A DNA stretch of 64,000 nt from an uncultured Candidatus Cenarchaeum sp. (GTDB taxonomy: Archaea > Thermoproteota > Nitrososphaeria > Nitrososphaerales > Nitrosopumilaceae). The position numbers and the translations under genes were made by a program. The notes under the pieces were generated by a model. It was not told where the DNA came from and did no database searches. It worked only from the letters and a program-made list of their open reading frames with translations. The stretch is taken from contig OY282369.1 of assembly GCA_958295735.1 (NCBI GenBank), forward strand, positions 666,161 through 730,160, in the 5' to 3' direction. How positions within the stretch are numbered: position 1 is the first letter of the stretch; each line of letters opens with the position of its first letter. Of the stretch, positions 32,807 through 41,072 are shown one piece after another.

Positions 32807-34960
32807 GTGCGGGCGCGGCGGCGGCGGGCGGGGGCGGCGGCGGCGGCGCTCGTCCTGCTGCCGCCCGCGGCGCTGCTGCTCGCGCTGGCCGCGCCCCCCG
32901 CGGAGATGCGCGGCGATGCGGGCGGCCCGCCGCTCGCCGCCGCCGTCGACCGCAGCGTCCCGTACGTGGGGGCCGGCGGGGAGGGGCAGCCCACCGGGAA
33001 GGGGGTGGTGATAGCCGTGATAGACACGGGCGTGGACGGCTCGCATCCGGACTTCGCGGCGGGCGGCGGCTCCAGGGTGGAGGCGGCCCACGACCTGTTC
33101 GGCGGCGGGAGCGGGAACGACACGGACGGGCACGGGACCGGGGTGGCGGGGGTCGCGGCGGCGGGCGGCGCGCTGCGCGGGGTGGCCCCGGACGCGCGGA
33201 TAGTCTCGTACAGGGTCTCGGACCACGGCGAGTCCGTCTCCTCGGATCTCATAGTCGAGGCCATAAGGCGCGCCGTCCTGGACGGGGCCGACGTGATCAA
33301 CATAAGCCTGGGGGTCAACCGCAGCAACTCGGCCATAGACGCGGCGGTGAGCGAGGCCGCCGCGGCCGGGGCGGTGGTGGTGGCCGCGGCCGGCAACGAC
33401 GGGCCCGCCCCGGGATCGATAGGCAGCCCCGGCATAAACCGGATGGCGATAACAGTGGCGGCCACGCACAACGACCTCGAGACCAGCGCGGTGGCCACCC
33501 TGGAGGCGGGCGGCAGGCACTACCAGGCGCTGCCGATGCTGGACGCCCCGGTCCCCGGCGGGCCGGTCAGCGGCCCCGTGGCGGAGGGGGGCCACGCGAC
33601 GGAGGCGGACCTGGAGGGGGGCGGGTACGCGGGCAGCATACTGCTGGCCGAGCGCGGCGGGGGCGCGGGGGGCGGGCCGGTGTACTTTTCGGACAAGGAG
33701 CGCAACGCGGCGGATGCGGGGGCCGCCGCGCTGGTCGTGTACAACAGCGGGGACGGCCCGTACCTGGGCGAGCTCGTCCACGAGTTCTCCCCCGAGGGCT
33801 ACTCCCCCAGGATACCCACCGTGTCCATGTCGGGGGAGGACGGCAGGGAGATCGCGGGGATGCTGGCCGGGCGCGGCGGGGAGGGGCTGGAAGGGACGCT
33901 GCTGGTCCTGCACGACCCCGATGCCGTCGCGCAGTTCAGCTCCAGGGGCCCCGTCTCCCCGTTCTACGTCAAGCCCGACCTCGCCGCGCCCGGCGCCTTC
34001 ATCAACACGACGCAGGCGGGGGGAGGGTACAACTTCACCAGCGGCACCAGCTTCGCCGCCCCGCACGTGGCCGGCGCCGCCGCGCTGCTGCTGGAGAGGA
34101 GCCCGTGGCTGCGGCCCGAGGAGGTGAGATCCATCCTGGTCTCCACGGCGGATCCGTCCGGCGCCGGCCTCGGGGCGGCGGGCGCGGGGCGGCTGAACGT
34201 CACCGCGGCCCTCGGGGCCTCGCTGGCGCCGTCCCCGTCCCACGTGTCGTTCGACCTGTCCCCGGCGGGCCCCGAGGACTCGGCCGGGCTGCTGCTCGAG
34301 GCGGTGCGGGGGCGGGCGGGGGCGGGCGGGGGCGGGCCCCCGCGCGTGGAGGTCGACGCGCCGGACGGCGTGCTGGCATCGCACGAGGTAAGGGACGCGG
34401 GGAACGGCTCGTGGGCCGTGGACGTCTCGGCGCGGCTCGCGCCGGATGCGCCGGCCGCCCCCGGAACGGGGGAGGGCATGGTGACCGCCCGCGACGGGGC
34501 CTCGCGCTACTCGGTGCCGGCCATTTTCAGGATCGCCGAGGGGACCGTGCTCGCGTCGGAGGAGGGGGGCCGCGTGTCGTTCGCCGTGGAGGGCCCCGGC
34601 GGCTGGAGGTACGCCAGGATCACCGCCACCGACTCCGAGACGGGGCGCGCGTACGCGGCGGCGGCCAGGCCCGGCGAGCCGGCCTCGGTCGAGGTGGCCC
34701 GCAACGGGACGTACTGGGTGGAGGCGGAGATACGCCTCGGGGAGGGCGGCGCCGCCGCGGCGTTCGGCGAGGTCGAGGTGCGCGGGGCGCGGGAGGGCGC
34801 GGCCGGCTGGGCGGCCGGCTGGGAGGACGGCCACGGCATCCCCGCGAGGGCGGCGCTGGCGGTCGGCGCCGTCTCGGCCGCGGCGCTGGCGGCCGGCGCC
34901 GCGGCGGGGAGGGCGGCCGGGCCCCGGCGCCCCGTCAGGCGGCCGGGCCCGCCGCCCTGA
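32807..34960 (+). CDS. Secreted subtilisin-family (S8) serine protease with PA insert
   Basis: 717 aa. An Arg-rich N-terminus and hydrophobic stretch (AAAALVLLPPAALLLALA) form a signal peptide. Catalytic residues: Asp in VIAVIDTGVDGSHPD (about residue 70), His in DTDGHGTGVAG and Ser in TSGTSFAAPHVAGAA. A protease-associated domain is inserted between His and Ser (GGGPVYFSDKERNAADAGAAALVVYN). After the catalytic domain come beta-rich stretches and a final hydrophobic segment plus Arg-rich end, suggesting a membrane anchor with the enzyme outside. GTG 32807 is 27 nt from TTTTTAG. Overlaps pckA convergently. Confidence 0.92.
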   Translation: MRARRRRAGAAAAALVLLPPAALLLALAAPPAEMRGDAGGPPLAAAVDRSVPYVGAGGEGQPTGKGVVIAVIDTGVDGSHPDFAAGGGSRVEAAHDLFGGGSGNDTDGHGTGVAGVAAAGGALRGVAPDARIVSYRVSDHGESVSSDLIVEAIRRAVLDGADVINISLGVNRSNSAIDAAVSEAAAAGAVVVAAAGNDGPAPGSIGSPGINRMAITVAATHNDLETSAVATLEAGGRHYQALPMLDAPVPGGPVSGPVAEGGHATEADLEGGGYAGSILLAERGGGAGGGPVYFSDKERNAADAGAAALVVYNSGDGPYLGELVHEFSPEGYSPRIPTVSMSGEDGREIAGMLAGRGGEGLEGTLLVLHDPDAVAQFSSRGPVSPFYVKPDLAAPGAFINTTQAGGGYNFTSGTSFAAPHVAGAAALLLERSPWLRPEEVRSILVSTADPSGAGLGAAGAGRLNVTAALGASLAPSPSHVSFDLSPAGPEDSAGLLLEAVRGRAGAGGGGPPRVEVDAPDGVLASHEVRDAGNGSWAVDVSARLAPDAPAAPGTGEGMVTARDGASRYSVPAIFRIAEGTVLASEEGGRVSFAVEGPGGWRYARITATDSETGRAYAAAARPGEPASVEVARNGTYWVEAEIRLGEGGAAAAFGEVEVRGAREGAAGWAAGWEDGHGIPARAALAVGAVSAAALAAGAAAGRAAGPRRPVRRPGPPP

Positions 34961-36521
34961 CCTCGGGCGGGGCGTCCGGGAACTTTTTGAAGTTGTCCGC
35001 GAACATGTGCGCCAGCTTCCTGGCGGACAGGTCGTACGAGTCCTTTTCCTGCCAGGTGCCGCGCGGGTCCAGCACGCTGCGGGGCACGCCGGGGCACTCC
35101 TCGGGCACGTCCAGGTTGAACAGGGCATCGTGCCTGTACCGGACTATGTCCAGCCGCCCCGAGAGTATGTCCGTGACCATCGCCCTGCTGTGCCCTATGC
35201 TTATGCGCCTGCCCACCCCGTACGGGCCCCCGGACCACCCCGTGTTGACCAGGTACACCACGGTGTTGTGCTCGGCTATGCGCCTGCCGAGCAGCCCCGC
35301 GTACACCGACGCGGGCCTGGGCATGAACGGGGCCGCGAAGCACTCCGAGAAGACGGCCCTCGGCTCCTTTATCCCCCTCTCGGTGCCGGCCAGCTTGCTG
35401 GTGTACCCGGACATGAAGTGGTACATGGCCCCCTCCCGGGTGAGGCGCGAGACCGGCGGCAGGACCCCGAGGGCGTCGGCCGTCAGGAACACTATCGTGC
35501 GGGGGTGCGTCCCGATGCTGGGCGCGGCGGCCCCCGGTATGTGGCCGAGCGGGTACGCGGCCCGCGTGTTCTCCGTTATGCTGCCGTCCGCAAAGTCCGG
35601 CCTGAGCGTCCGGGCGTCCACCGCGACGTTCTCCAGCACCGCCCCCGGCCGGATCGCCCCCCATATCTGCGGCTCGGCCTCCCTGCTCAGGTTGATGCAC
35701 TTGGCGTAGCAGCCGCCCTCGAAGTTGAACGAGCCCCTCTCGGACCAGCCGTGCTCGTCGTCCCCTATGAGCATCCTGTCGGGGTCGGCCGAGAGCGAGG
35801 TCTTTCCGGTGCCCGACAGCCCGAAGAACAGCGCCGTGTCGCCGTTCCTGCCGATGTTCGCCGAGCAGTGCATGGGAAAGACGCCGCGGGGCGGCATGAC
35901 GTAGTTCATGACGCTGAACAGCGACTTTTTCACCTCGCCGGCGTAGCTGGTGCCGCCTATCAGCACCACCTTCCGGCTCAGGTCAATCAGTATGAAGGCG
36001 GCCGAGTTGGTGCCGTCCTCCTCGGGCACGGCCTCGAAGCCGTTGATGCACATCACGGTGAACTCGGGCTCGTGCGCCTCGAGCTCGTCCTCGGACGGGC
36101 GTATGAACATCTGCTTGGCGAACAGCGACTGCCACGCGCGGTCGTTTATGATCCGCACGGGAAGCCGCGCCTCCGGGTCCGCCCCGACGAACCCGTCGCA
36201 GACGTACAGCGTCCTTCCGGACACGAACCTGCGCATCTTTTCGAACATCCTGTCGAACCGCCCCGCGGGGAACCGGCGGTTTATCTTCCCCCAGTCCACC
36301 GTGCCGTGGGTCATGTCGTCGTACACTATGTAGCGGTCGTCCGGGGAGCGTCCCGTGTACCTGCCCGTCCTCACGGAAAGGGAGCCGGTGCTGGCCACCA
36401 CCCCCTCGCCGGCCTCCACGGCGAGCCGCGTGAGCTCCTCCGGCGGCAGGTTCCTGCGCACCGCGCCCGGCGCTATCCCGAACTCGCGCAGCTGCGCCGC
36501 GAGCCGCCCGCTGCACGCCAT
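34935..36521 (-). CDS. pckA: Phosphoenolpyruvate carboxykinase (ATP)
   Basis: About 528 aa. Converts oxaloacetate + ATP to PEP, the gluconeogenic branch point. RTGRYTGRSPDDRYIV at the N-terminus, GGTSYAGEVKKSLFSVMNY, P-loop GLSGTGKTSLSADP, metal site GDDEHGW and ENTRAAYPL are diagnostic of the ATP-dependent enzyme. Start at ATG 36521; a TTG at 36536 would add five residues (MSESS). CATAAGC near 36576-36582 may be the TATA. The 3' end overlaps the subtilase gene. Confidence 0.96.
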   Translation of the reverse strand: MACSGRLAAQLREFGIAPGAVRRNLPPEELTRLAVEAGEGVVASTGSLSVRTGRYTGRSPDDRYIVYDDMTHGTVDWGKINRRFPAGRFDRMFEKMRRFVSGRTLYVCDGFVGADPEARLPVRIINDRAWQSLFAKQMFIRPSEDELEAHEPEFTVMCINGFEAVPEEDGTNSAAFILIDLSRKVVLIGGTSYAGEVKKSLFSVMNYVMPPRGVFPMHCSANIGRNGDTALFFGLSGTGKTSLSADPDRMLIGDDEHGWSERGSFNFEGGCYAKCINLSREAEPQIWGAIRPGAVLENVAVDARTLRPDFADGSITENTRAAYPLGHIPGAAAPSIGTHPRTIVFLTADALGVLPPVSRLTREGAMYHFMSGYTSKLAGTERGIKEPRAVFSECFAAPFMPRPASVYAGLLGRRIAEHNTVVYLVNTGWSGGPYGVGRRISIGHSRAMVTDILSGRLDIVRYRHDALFNLDVPEECPGVPRSVLDPRGTWQEKDSYDLSARKLAHMFADNFKKFPDAPPEVRAAGPAA

Positions 36522-36646
36522 GCTGCTCTCGCTCAAGCGCGTCCCGCCGCCGTCCGCCCCGCCCCGCCAGCCGTAGACATAAGCAAGTCAAGCCGGCCGG
36601 AAATTCCTTATTATCTCTTTTCAAGAAAACGGGGCGGGGTTGCGGG

Positions 36647-36856
36647 TCAGGCGCCCGGCACGGCCTGGTACGACGCCGTCTTCCTGTCCTTGAACGGGCA
36701 CGTGCCGCCGTCCGATCCGCCCCCGTGCGCCTCGCCGTCCACGGCCGCATCCCGATCCTCGGGGGGCGAGGCCGCCGCATGGTCAAGCGAGGGGGCCGCC
36801 AGCGCGAATATGGCCGCGAACGCGAGCGCCGCGAGCGCGGCGGTCTTGGCATCCAT
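36647..36856 (-). CDS. Small secreted or membrane protein with signal peptide (69 aa)
   Basis: MDAKTAALAALAFAAIFALAAPS is a good signal peptide, followed by an acidic, Gly-rich mature part with one Cys (GGTCPFKDRKTASYQ). The ATG is 25-30 nt from CTTAAAT (36880-36886, minus strand), supporting expression. Function unknown. Confidence 0.6.
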   Translation of the reverse strand: MDAKTAALAALAFAAIFALAAPSLDHAAASPPEDRDAAVDGEAHGGGSDGGTCPFKDRKTASYQAVPGA

Positions 36857-36903
36857 GCGGGGCGTGGGGACCTCTTTGATTTAAGCATTTGCCAGAGGGA
36901 TCG

Positions 36904-36995
36904 GTGTAGACTTACGTCCATTGTGATCTAAGCGTGGGATCGCGGAGCGGATTGTTGCCGCTAGGCGTGGTTTCGGTTTGGACGTAAGTCTACAC
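36904..36995. repeat. M1 element (92 bp) with perfect 8-bp target duplication
   Basis: Ends GTGTAGACTTACGTCCA and TGGACGTAAGTCTACAC. Flanked by AGGGATCG at 36896-36903 and 36996-37003. It lies upstream of the small secreted-protein gene. It has no coding capacity and is too small to move by itself. Confidence 0.9.
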
Positions 36996-37003
36996 AGGGA
37001 TCG

Positions 37004-37287
37004 GCGCGGGGCCGGCGGCCCCCGCCCTGCAGGCGCGAATGCGGATCAACGGGGTCGTTTTCACGCCCGTGACCGACGGGCGCGTGACCCCGTGCGGGGA
37101 TCGGCGCGGGGCCGGCGGCCCCCGCCCTGCAGGCGCGGATCCGGGTCGGCGGAAGCGCTTTCGCTCCTGCGGCCGGCCGGCATCCGGCCCCGCGCGCGCG
37201 GGGTCAGCGGCCCCCGCCCTACAGGCGTGGATCCGGGTCGGCGGGACGGTTTTCGCTCCCGTGGCCGGCGGGCAGCTGGCCCCGTGC
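37004..37287. repeat. Three consecutive M2 elements
   Basis: Copies at 37004-37095, 37104-37195 and 37196-37287, each 92 bp and in the same direction. The first is bounded by AGGGATCG and GGGGATCG (37096-37103), making an exact 100-bp period with the M1 copy before it; the second and third abut directly. All hold the M2 core GCAGGCGCGGATCCGG-type arm and a TTTTCRC..CC facing arm. The third copy overlaps the 3' end of the coiled-coil gene. Confidence 0.85.
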
Positions 37288-37896
37288 CGGCGCCTCGCCC
37301 CGCGCGGCAGGATCGGCATCCGTCTTTCCCCTTTCCGCGGCACCGTCGCGCGCCGGCAACCATGCCGCCAGGGGAGTATTGCTCTGGCCGGGTTCCCGCA
37401 TCCCGCCCACGGCCTCTTCGACTTCGCCCAGCCGGTACTCCACGTCGCCCTTTTCCTCGCTTATCCTCCACTCTAGGTCGGAGATCCGGTCCGTCGCATC
37501 CAGCCCGCCCGCCACCTCCTCCTTCAGGTCGGAGATCTGCTCCTTCGCGTCCTCCAGCCCGCCCGCCACCTCCTCCTTCAGGTCGGAGATCTGCTCCTTC
37601 GCGTCCTCCAGCCCGCCCGCCACCTCCTCCTTCAGGTCGGAGATCTGCTCCTTCGCGTCCTCCAGCCCGCCCGCCACCTCCTCCTTCAGGTCGGAGATCT
37701 GCTCCTTCGCGTCCTCCAGCCCGCCCGCCACCTCCTCCTTCAGGTCGGAGATCTGCTCCTTCGCGTCCTCCAGCCCGCCCGCCTTCTCGTCCAGGCTGTC
37801 CGATATCGCCCCCACCGCGGATGCCAGCTCCCCCAGCTGTTCTCTCATTTCTTCGACCGCTTGCTCGAGATACGGCAGGCTGTACTCGTCGCTCAT
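37219..37896 (-). CDS. Coiled-coil repeat protein of unknown function
   Basis: About 225 aa. MSDEYSLPYLEQAVEEMREQ begins a long coiled coil whose centre is five exact 18-residue units (GGLEDAKEQISDLKEEVA, 54-bp DNA repeat) and a sixth diverged one (GGLDATDRISDLEWRI). ATG 37896 is about 27 nt from GTTATTA at 37921-37927. The last 20-25 residues (GSENRPADPDPRL and stop) are encoded by an M2 element, so the natural C-terminus was replaced by insertion. No family recognised; structural or scaffolding roles are possible. Confidence 0.75.
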   Translation of the reverse strand: MSDEYSLPYLEQAVEEMREQLGELASAVGAISDSLDEKAGGLEDAKEQISDLKEEVAGGLEDAKEQISDLKEEVAGGLEDAKEQISDLKEEVAGGLEDAKEQISDLKEEVAGGLEDAKEQISDLKEEVAGGLDATDRISDLEWRISEEKGDVEYRLGEVEEAVGGMREPGQSNTPLAAWLPARDGAAERGKTDADPAARGEAPARGQLPAGHGSENRPADPDPRL

Positions 37897-37935
37897 GGCG
37901 GACGGATCTATTCCCGGCGTAATAACTCGTGTGCG

Positions 37936-38110
37936 GCCGGGACCGCGGGGGGCCGCATGCCCGGCTGCGGCGAGCGCGGAAGCGTTTTCGCCGATCCGGA
38001 TCCGCGCCAGCGGGGATCCGCGCGCCCGTTGCGCAAGAACAGGCATGCCCCTCCGAGGCGCGGATCCGGATCGGGAGTGCCCCCGCCCGCGGCTGGCGGG
38101 CGCGCGGCCC
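37936..38110. repeat. Two decayed M2 elements
   Basis: An inverted copy at about 37936-38030 (GGAAGCGTTTTCGCCGATCC then GGATCCGCGCC) and a partial direct copy at about 38047-38110 (GAGGCGCGGATCCGGATCGG). Both are strongly GC-drifted, boundaries approximate. Confidence 0.5.
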
Positions 38111-38195
38111 GGAGCCGCGGATCAGCGGGCCGCCCCTCCCCGCCCGCGCAGCCGGCCGGCCGGCCGCCGCTTTTTCCTTTTGGCCCGCCGGCACC

Positions 38196-38287
38196 GTACT
38201 AGGTCAGCAACCACCGCTCCCCGGGCGCGAATCCGGATCAACGAAGCGGTTTTCGCGCCTGCGACTAGCGAGTGCGAGACCTCGTGC
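38196..38287. repeat. M2 element (92 bp) with perfect 8-bp target duplication
   Basis: Tips GTACTAGGTC and GACCTCGTGC; core GGGCGCGAATCCGGATCAAC then TTTTCGCGCCTGCG. Flanked by CCGGCACC at 38188-38195 and 38288-38295. This copy gives the clearest proof that M2 is a mobile element that duplicates 8 bp on insertion. Confidence 0.9.
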
Positions 38288-38334
38288 CCGGCACCCCCGC
38301 GGCGGCGGCGTCCCGCCGCCCCGGACGCCAGCCG

Positions 38335-38660
38335 TCACTTTTTCTTTTTGGCCTGCCGGTACCGGCGCACCTACGCCTTTACCCGCCTGCGGTGCTCGGG
38401 ATCGTCGCGGTGTTTCCTCCGCACGCGGTAGCGGCGCAGCTTCATGGTCTCCGGCTCCGAGGTACCGCGCATGGTTCTCGCGCTCGCGCTCGCGGAACTC
38501 GGCATCCGTCTGGCGCACGGTGCGCGCCTTGGCGCGCCTCCCGCGCTTGCATTCCCCCAAGCCGCGGAACAGGCGCGGGCGGCCGGGCTGCCTCTTCGCC
38601 GGCACGCGGAACTCGGTGCCGCACGCCACGCGCGCCACGGGCAGCACGGCCTTCCCGGCC
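38335..38660 (-). pseudogene. Broken small zinc-ribbon-type gene
   Basis: One minus frame reads CGTEFRVPAKRQPGRPRLFR, then GECKRGRRAKARTVRQ and DAEFRERERENHARY; the next frame takes over with MKLRRYRVRRKHRDDPEHRR, then RVKA, TAG, VRRYRQAKKKK, TGA. Joined, they resemble a basic protein with a Cys ribbon (GRPR..C..CK) and Arg-rich repeats. At least one frameshift, one TAG and lost cysteines show decay. A second diverged copy of its 3' end (CTTTTTCCTTTTGGCCCGCC) lies at about 38168-38190. Limits approximate. Confidence 0.55.
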
Positions 38661-38891
38661 GCCCCCCGCGCGCTTCGCCTTTCCGGCGCCGCCCGCGCCG
38701 CCCGCGCCTTCCTCCGCACGCCGTTCAATGCGGAGGTCGCGGGGCCCGAGGCGCATTCGGCGTTTTCACGCGCCTGCCGCCGAAAGCCGCGCGGATGCGG
38801 CGGCGGGCAGTGCGGCGCGGCGCCGCCCGGGCCGGCGCGCGGCCGGATGCGGGGCGCGGCGCCTCCCCGATGCGGCGCCCCCGGAGGCGCC

Positions 38892-41025
38892 GTACACACT
38901 TACCTCCCCCCCCCCCCCTCCCGGCGCCCCCCGCGCGCCCGGGCTGCCCCGATCGGCGCGCGCCGCGCGATCGCGGCCGGAGCGGGGATCCTTCGGCGGG
39001 CGGGCGCCGCCCCCCGCGCGCCCGGGCTGCCCCGATCGGCGCGCGCCGCGCGATCGCGGCAGGGTTCGGGGCATTTTCGGCGCGCGGCCGCCCCGGTACG
39101 GCGCTCCGTCCCGATGCCTGACGCGGGCTGACGCCGCCCGCGCGCGCCCGGCAGATCCGCTGGGGCCGGTCAGGCGGACGCCGCTGCCGGAGCCGGCGCC
39201 CGCCCCGCCGCGGAGCCGGGCGGGCGCACCAGCCCGGATGCGGGGTCATCGAAGACGCACCAGTCGGGCCCGGCCCACGGGCCGGGGTCGAACATTTTCC
39301 AGTCGCGATTGCGGGCGATCTCGGTGAAGGCCCTGCCCGGGAACATGCCGTTCATGCGGGCGGTGCCCCCGATCGTGACCAGCTCGGAGAACGTCTTGCG
39401 CCCCTCCGGCGTGGAGATCTTGTGGTGCGCATTGCGCTGCGTCACTATGAGGTCGCGTATGGCGAGCTCGGCGGGGTTGTTGTGGGGCGGCATGCCGCGG
39501 AATCCCATGAACGTGAGCACGTGCGGCTCGGCGTTGGCGAGGTGCGTCTTCAGCTTGCCGTCGGGGTACGCCGACACGGCGTCGTGGAACTCCTTGGCCA
39601 GGTACGTCACGGTGAACGGCGCCAGCGTCTTGATGCCGTGTATCTTGTGGTAGTACCCCTGCATCCAGTCGTGCCTCGCCTCGTCCCCCGGGTCGCCGTC
39701 CACGGCGACGGCCTCGCCCTTGGCGAGCAGGTGCCTGCAGCATCTCTGCAGATGCTGGAACCACGCGCGGTACGCCGGCAGCCCGTCGGCCACCACCGCC
39801 CTGCGGGACAGCCAGCCGAAGTGCTCCCTCAGGACCGCCGCCCCCCGGGTGGGCGCGAAGTGCACCCACACGGCGTTGCCCACGACGGCCACCCAGACGT
39901 AGCCGGTCTTGCCCAGCACGCCGATCTTGAACCCGGTCTCGTCCATGTGCACGAACATGCTCTCGCTGAACGCCCACTTGATCTCCTCCAGCTGCTTCTT
40001 CGACGCGCCCGCCATGGCCCTCCGGGCCTTCGCCACGGCCGCCTCCGAGATGCGGAAGTAGAACGTGGACTCGATAAAGCCGGCGATCCTCGCGTCCGTG
40101 CAGCCCATCTCGAACAGCGCCATTATGAGGCCGAGCGCCCTCGGGCCGCACGAGGTGCCCTTCGGAAACGGCGCCTGGGCCTCGTAGTACTTCTCGCACT
40201 TGCCGCACCAGCCCGTCTCCACCTCGATCATCGCGGTGACCACGCGCCAGAACTGATCGAAGTCGTTGACCAGCTTTCGCCACCTGTCGAACTTCTCCAG
40301 GGGGCCGCAGCACACGGGGCACGTCAGGATCCCGCACTTCATGGTGAACTCGGGCTTGTTGCAGTGCGAGACGCCCTTGTGCCCTTGGGGCGGGCCCATC
40401 TTGCGCGGGGCGCCGCCGTCCGGAGCGGGCTTGCCGTCGCTCCCGGCCCCGTCGCTCCCCTTGTAGCCCCGCTCCTTGCGCCAGGCGTTCCGCCGGGGGC
40501 CGTACGTGGTGAGGGACGACGAGGGCGCGTTCGGGCCGTCGCACACGGCAAGCCTGACCGCCTGCTCGGCGGCCTTGGCCTTCAGCCCGGCGTTCTCGGC
40601 TTCCAGCCCGGCGATCTTTTCCAACGCGGCCGCCAGTTCCTTGCGCAGCAGCGCCTGCTCCGTGGACTTGGCCTTCAGCATCGCGATCTCGGCCGCCCGC
40701 TCCGCGGCCTCGGCTTCCAGCCCGGCGATCTTTTCGAGCGAGGCCGCAAGTTCCTTGCGCAGCAGCGCCTGCTCCGTGGACTTGGCCTTCAGCATCGCGA
40801 TCTCGGCCGCCCGCTCCGCGGCCTCGGCTTCCAGCCCGGCGATCTTTTCCAACGCGGCCGCCAGTTCCTTGCGCAGCAGCGCCACCCCGGATTCCGCCAT
40901 GCCGGCAGGCCCAAACTCGCCACAATTATACAAATCGACCCTTAGGCCAGCCTAAGCTTGCGCGGCGCGCGGGCCCGCCCGGGCGGCCAAGTCGCGGCGG
41001 GAGGGGGGGGGAGGTAAGTGTGTAC
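38892..41025 (-). mobile_element. IS66-family insertion sequence, intact (IS-B)
   Basis: 2134-bp copy of IS-A in the opposite orientation, same tips (GTACACACTTACCTCC), with its own perfect 8-bp duplication GAGGCGCC (38884-38891 and 41026-41033). Its independent duplication shows it was inserted separately rather than arising by inversion. It stops about 15 bp short of the eL32 TATA box. Confidence 0.95.
39170..40900 (-). CDS. IS66-family DDE transposase (IS-B)
   Basis: 576 aa, differing from the IS-A protein at only a few positions (for example LEEIKWAFSES where IS-A has LEDIKWAFRES, and AENAGLK where it has AENSGLK). All catalytic residues and the coiled-coil repeats are kept. Start ATG 40900 by the same promoter argument as in IS-A. 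Confidence 0.93.
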   Translation of the reverse strand: MAESGVALLRKELAAALEKIAGLEAEAAERAAEIAMLKAKSTEQALLRKELAASLEKIAGLEAEAAERAAEIAMLKAKSTEQALLRKELAAALEKIAGLEAENAGLKAKAAEQAVRLAVCDGPNAPSSSLTTYGPRRNAWRKERGYKGSDGAGSDGKPAPDGGAPRKMGPPQGHKGVSHCNKPEFTMKCGILTCPVCCGPLEKFDRWRKLVNDFDQFWRVVTAMIEVETGWCGKCEKYYEAQAPFPKGTSCGPRALGLIMALFEMGCTDARIAGFIESTFYFRISEAAVAKARRAMAGASKKQLEEIKWAFSESMFVHMDETGFKIGVLGKTGYVWVAVVGNAVWVHFAPTRGAAVLREHFGWLSRRAVVADGLPAYRAWFQHLQRCCRHLLAKGEAVAVDGDPGDEARHDWMQGYYHKIHGIKTLAPFTVTYLAKEFHDAVSAYPDGKLKTHLANAEPHVLTFMGFRGMPPHNNPAELAIRDLIVTQRNAHHKISTPEGRKTFSELVTIGGTARMNGMFPGRAFTEIARNRDWKMFDPGPWAGPDWCVFDDPASGLVRPPGSAAGRAPAPAAASA

Positions 41026-41041
41026 GAGGCGCCGAAAGATA

Positions 41042-41051
41042 CCTATTTATC
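41042..41051 (+). promoter_or_regulatory. TATA box of eL32-eL19
   Basis: CCTATTTATC centred about 27 nt before the GTG at 41073. The end of IS-B and its duplication (to 41033) lies directly upstream, so any upstream activator or BRE region was replaced or displaced by the insertion. Confidence 0.7.
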
Positions 41052-41072
41052 CCAAATTCCAAGATCGGGGCC

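Noticed and set aside
38892-41025. IS-B as a product of segmental inversion or duplication together with flanking DNA
   Set aside because: IS-A and IS-B have different, perfect 8-bp duplications and unrelated flanks, so each transposed on its own.
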